13,751 nucleotides of DNA, taken from contig CAYNLG010000094.1 in NCBI GenBank assembly GCA_964397995.1, positions 1-13,751 of the forward strand, given 5' to 3'. This document shows, piece by piece, positions 13,079-13,751 of this stretch (positions are counted from its first letter, which is position 1; each line of letters opens with the position of its first letter). Origin of the DNA: CAYNLG01 sp964397995 (GTDB taxonomy: Bacteria; Planctomycetota; Phycisphaerae; FEN-1346). The position numbers and the translations under genes are program-made. Under the pieces are notes generated by a model, which worked only from the letters and a program-made list of their open reading frames with translations, did not search any database and was not told the origin of the DNA.

Positions 13079-13751
13079 TCAGGGCGCGCCGGCCGGTCGG
13101 CCCGCGTGCCGCACGTCCAGCTCCCGCAGCCGCGACGCCAGCGCCGTGCCCAGGTTCTCGAGGACCGCCTGGCCGAGACGTGGCCGGGAGGCCATCAGGT
13201 CCGCCAGGTCCCGCGCCAGGAATTCGACCACCGTGACCTCGCCGTCGGCGACGACGTCGGCGGAGCGTGGCCCGGGGTCGAGCAGGGCCAGCTCGCCCAC
13301 CGTCTCGCCGGGGCCGAGGCGGGCGATCTCGTGGCCGCCCACGCGGACCCGCAGCGTCCCCTCGGTGAGGATGAACAGGCGGTCGGCCGGCCCGCCCTGG
13401 CGGAGCAGCGTCGCGGCGCCCACCAAGTGCGCCACCCGCCCCACGCGGGCCAAGTGGTACATGTCCCCCTCCTCCAAACCGCGGAAGAGGTCCGCCCCGC
13501 ATGCCGCCCGGGCCACGGCCCCGCCCTCGCGACGGTCCCGCATGGCCGCCTCGACCAGGTCCCGGACGGCGGCCGCCGGCCCCGTCATCGGCGCGGTCTG
13601 CCGGACGTACGGCACCGTCAGTTTGGCCATGCGGACCACATCCACCCGCACGACCTGCTCGAAGACCATGCTCGGTGCGTAGGCGACGCCCAGGAACCCG
13701 AGCCGCTCCAGCGTCCGTTGCAGCGCCGGGGCGTGGGCCGAGACGTCGGCC
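13079..13751 (-). CDS. partial protein with C-terminal cyclic nucleotide-binding domain
   Basis: The 3' end of a gene that runs off the right edge; 223 residues are visible and the start is outside the window. An ATG at 13669 is in frame, but the frame stays open to the edge and the upstream residues look coding (LQRTLERLGFLGVAYAPS leading into MVFEQVVRVDVVRMAKL), so that ATG is not taken as the start. The last 130 residues form a cNMP-binding (CAP-like) domain: LFRGLEEGDMYHLARVG, a GxADRLFILTEGTLRV strand pair, and the phosphate-binding cassette GETVGELALLDPGPRSADVV with its conserved Glu and Arg. The chain ends soon after the domain, with no helix-turn-helix, so it is not a Crp-type DNA binder. 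The domain probably gates an N-terminal effector. The visible LGFxxVAY segment recalls the end of a GNAT-type acyltransferase, but that is a weak inference. Confidence 0.8.
   Translation of the reverse strand, partial: ADVSAHAPALQRTLERLGFLGVAYAPSMVFEQVVRVDVVRMAKLTVPYVRQTAPMTGPAAAVRDLVEAAMRDRREGGAVARAACGADLFRGLEEGDMYHLARVGRVAHLVGAATLLRQGGPADRLFILTEGTLRVRVGGHEIARLGPGETVGELALLDPGPRSADVVADGEVTVVEFLARDLADLMASRPRLGQAVLENLGTALASRLRELDVRHAGRPAGAP

Overview
This is a very GC-rich bacterial window that reads as a planctomycete or a close relative (Planctomycetota / Verrucomicrobiota / Lentisphaerota). The lineage evidence is three exported proteins ending in PEP-CTERM sorting signals, plus a pseudopilin-like protein with a GFTLLEV leader and an H-X9-DG C-terminal motif. 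That pairing is characteristic of these phyla. No rRNA, tRNA, CRISPR array, transposase or phage gene was seen.

Left part (about 89-7598, plus strand): a promoter-like sequence is followed by addB and addA, which overlap by 4 bp. Together they encode the two-subunit AddAB/RexAB-type helicase-nuclease that processes double-strand breaks for recombination. AddA has all the main SF1A helicase motifs. AddB looks like a helicase-dead scaffold. Both subunits end in a PD-(D/E)XK nuclease domain with a four-cysteine iron-sulfur signature. An XRE-HTH/cupin regulator follows 38 bp downstream, probably in the same transcript, and the unit ends at a tight convergent junction.

Middle (7630-9894): a lipoprotein of the calcineurin-like phosphoesterase family lies on the minus strand and lacks the first metal-binding motif. 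It is divergent from a PEP-CTERM protein gene on the plus strand, and each has a recognisable promoter. The PEP-CTERM gene ends in a strong hairpin terminator. The rest of that convergent intergenic region holds a long imperfect inverted repeat and a smaller one.

Right part (9895-13751, all minus strand): read in transcription order from the right edge, there is first a partial gene whose product ends in a cyclic-nucleotide-binding domain and whose N-terminus lies outside the window. Next is a small two-helix membrane protein (DUF6868-like) with a perfect 16-bp palindrome in its leader. Then comes a tightly packed set driven by a good sigma70-like promoter: a Cys/His-rich exported protein, a PEP-CTERM protein with a His-rich mature N-terminus, an H-X9-DG pseudopilin-like protein, and a second PEP-CTERM protein that appears paralogous to the first. 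The most unusual content is this exported four-gene set and the double Fe-S signature in AddAB. No function can be assigned to the PEP-CTERM proteins from sequence alone.
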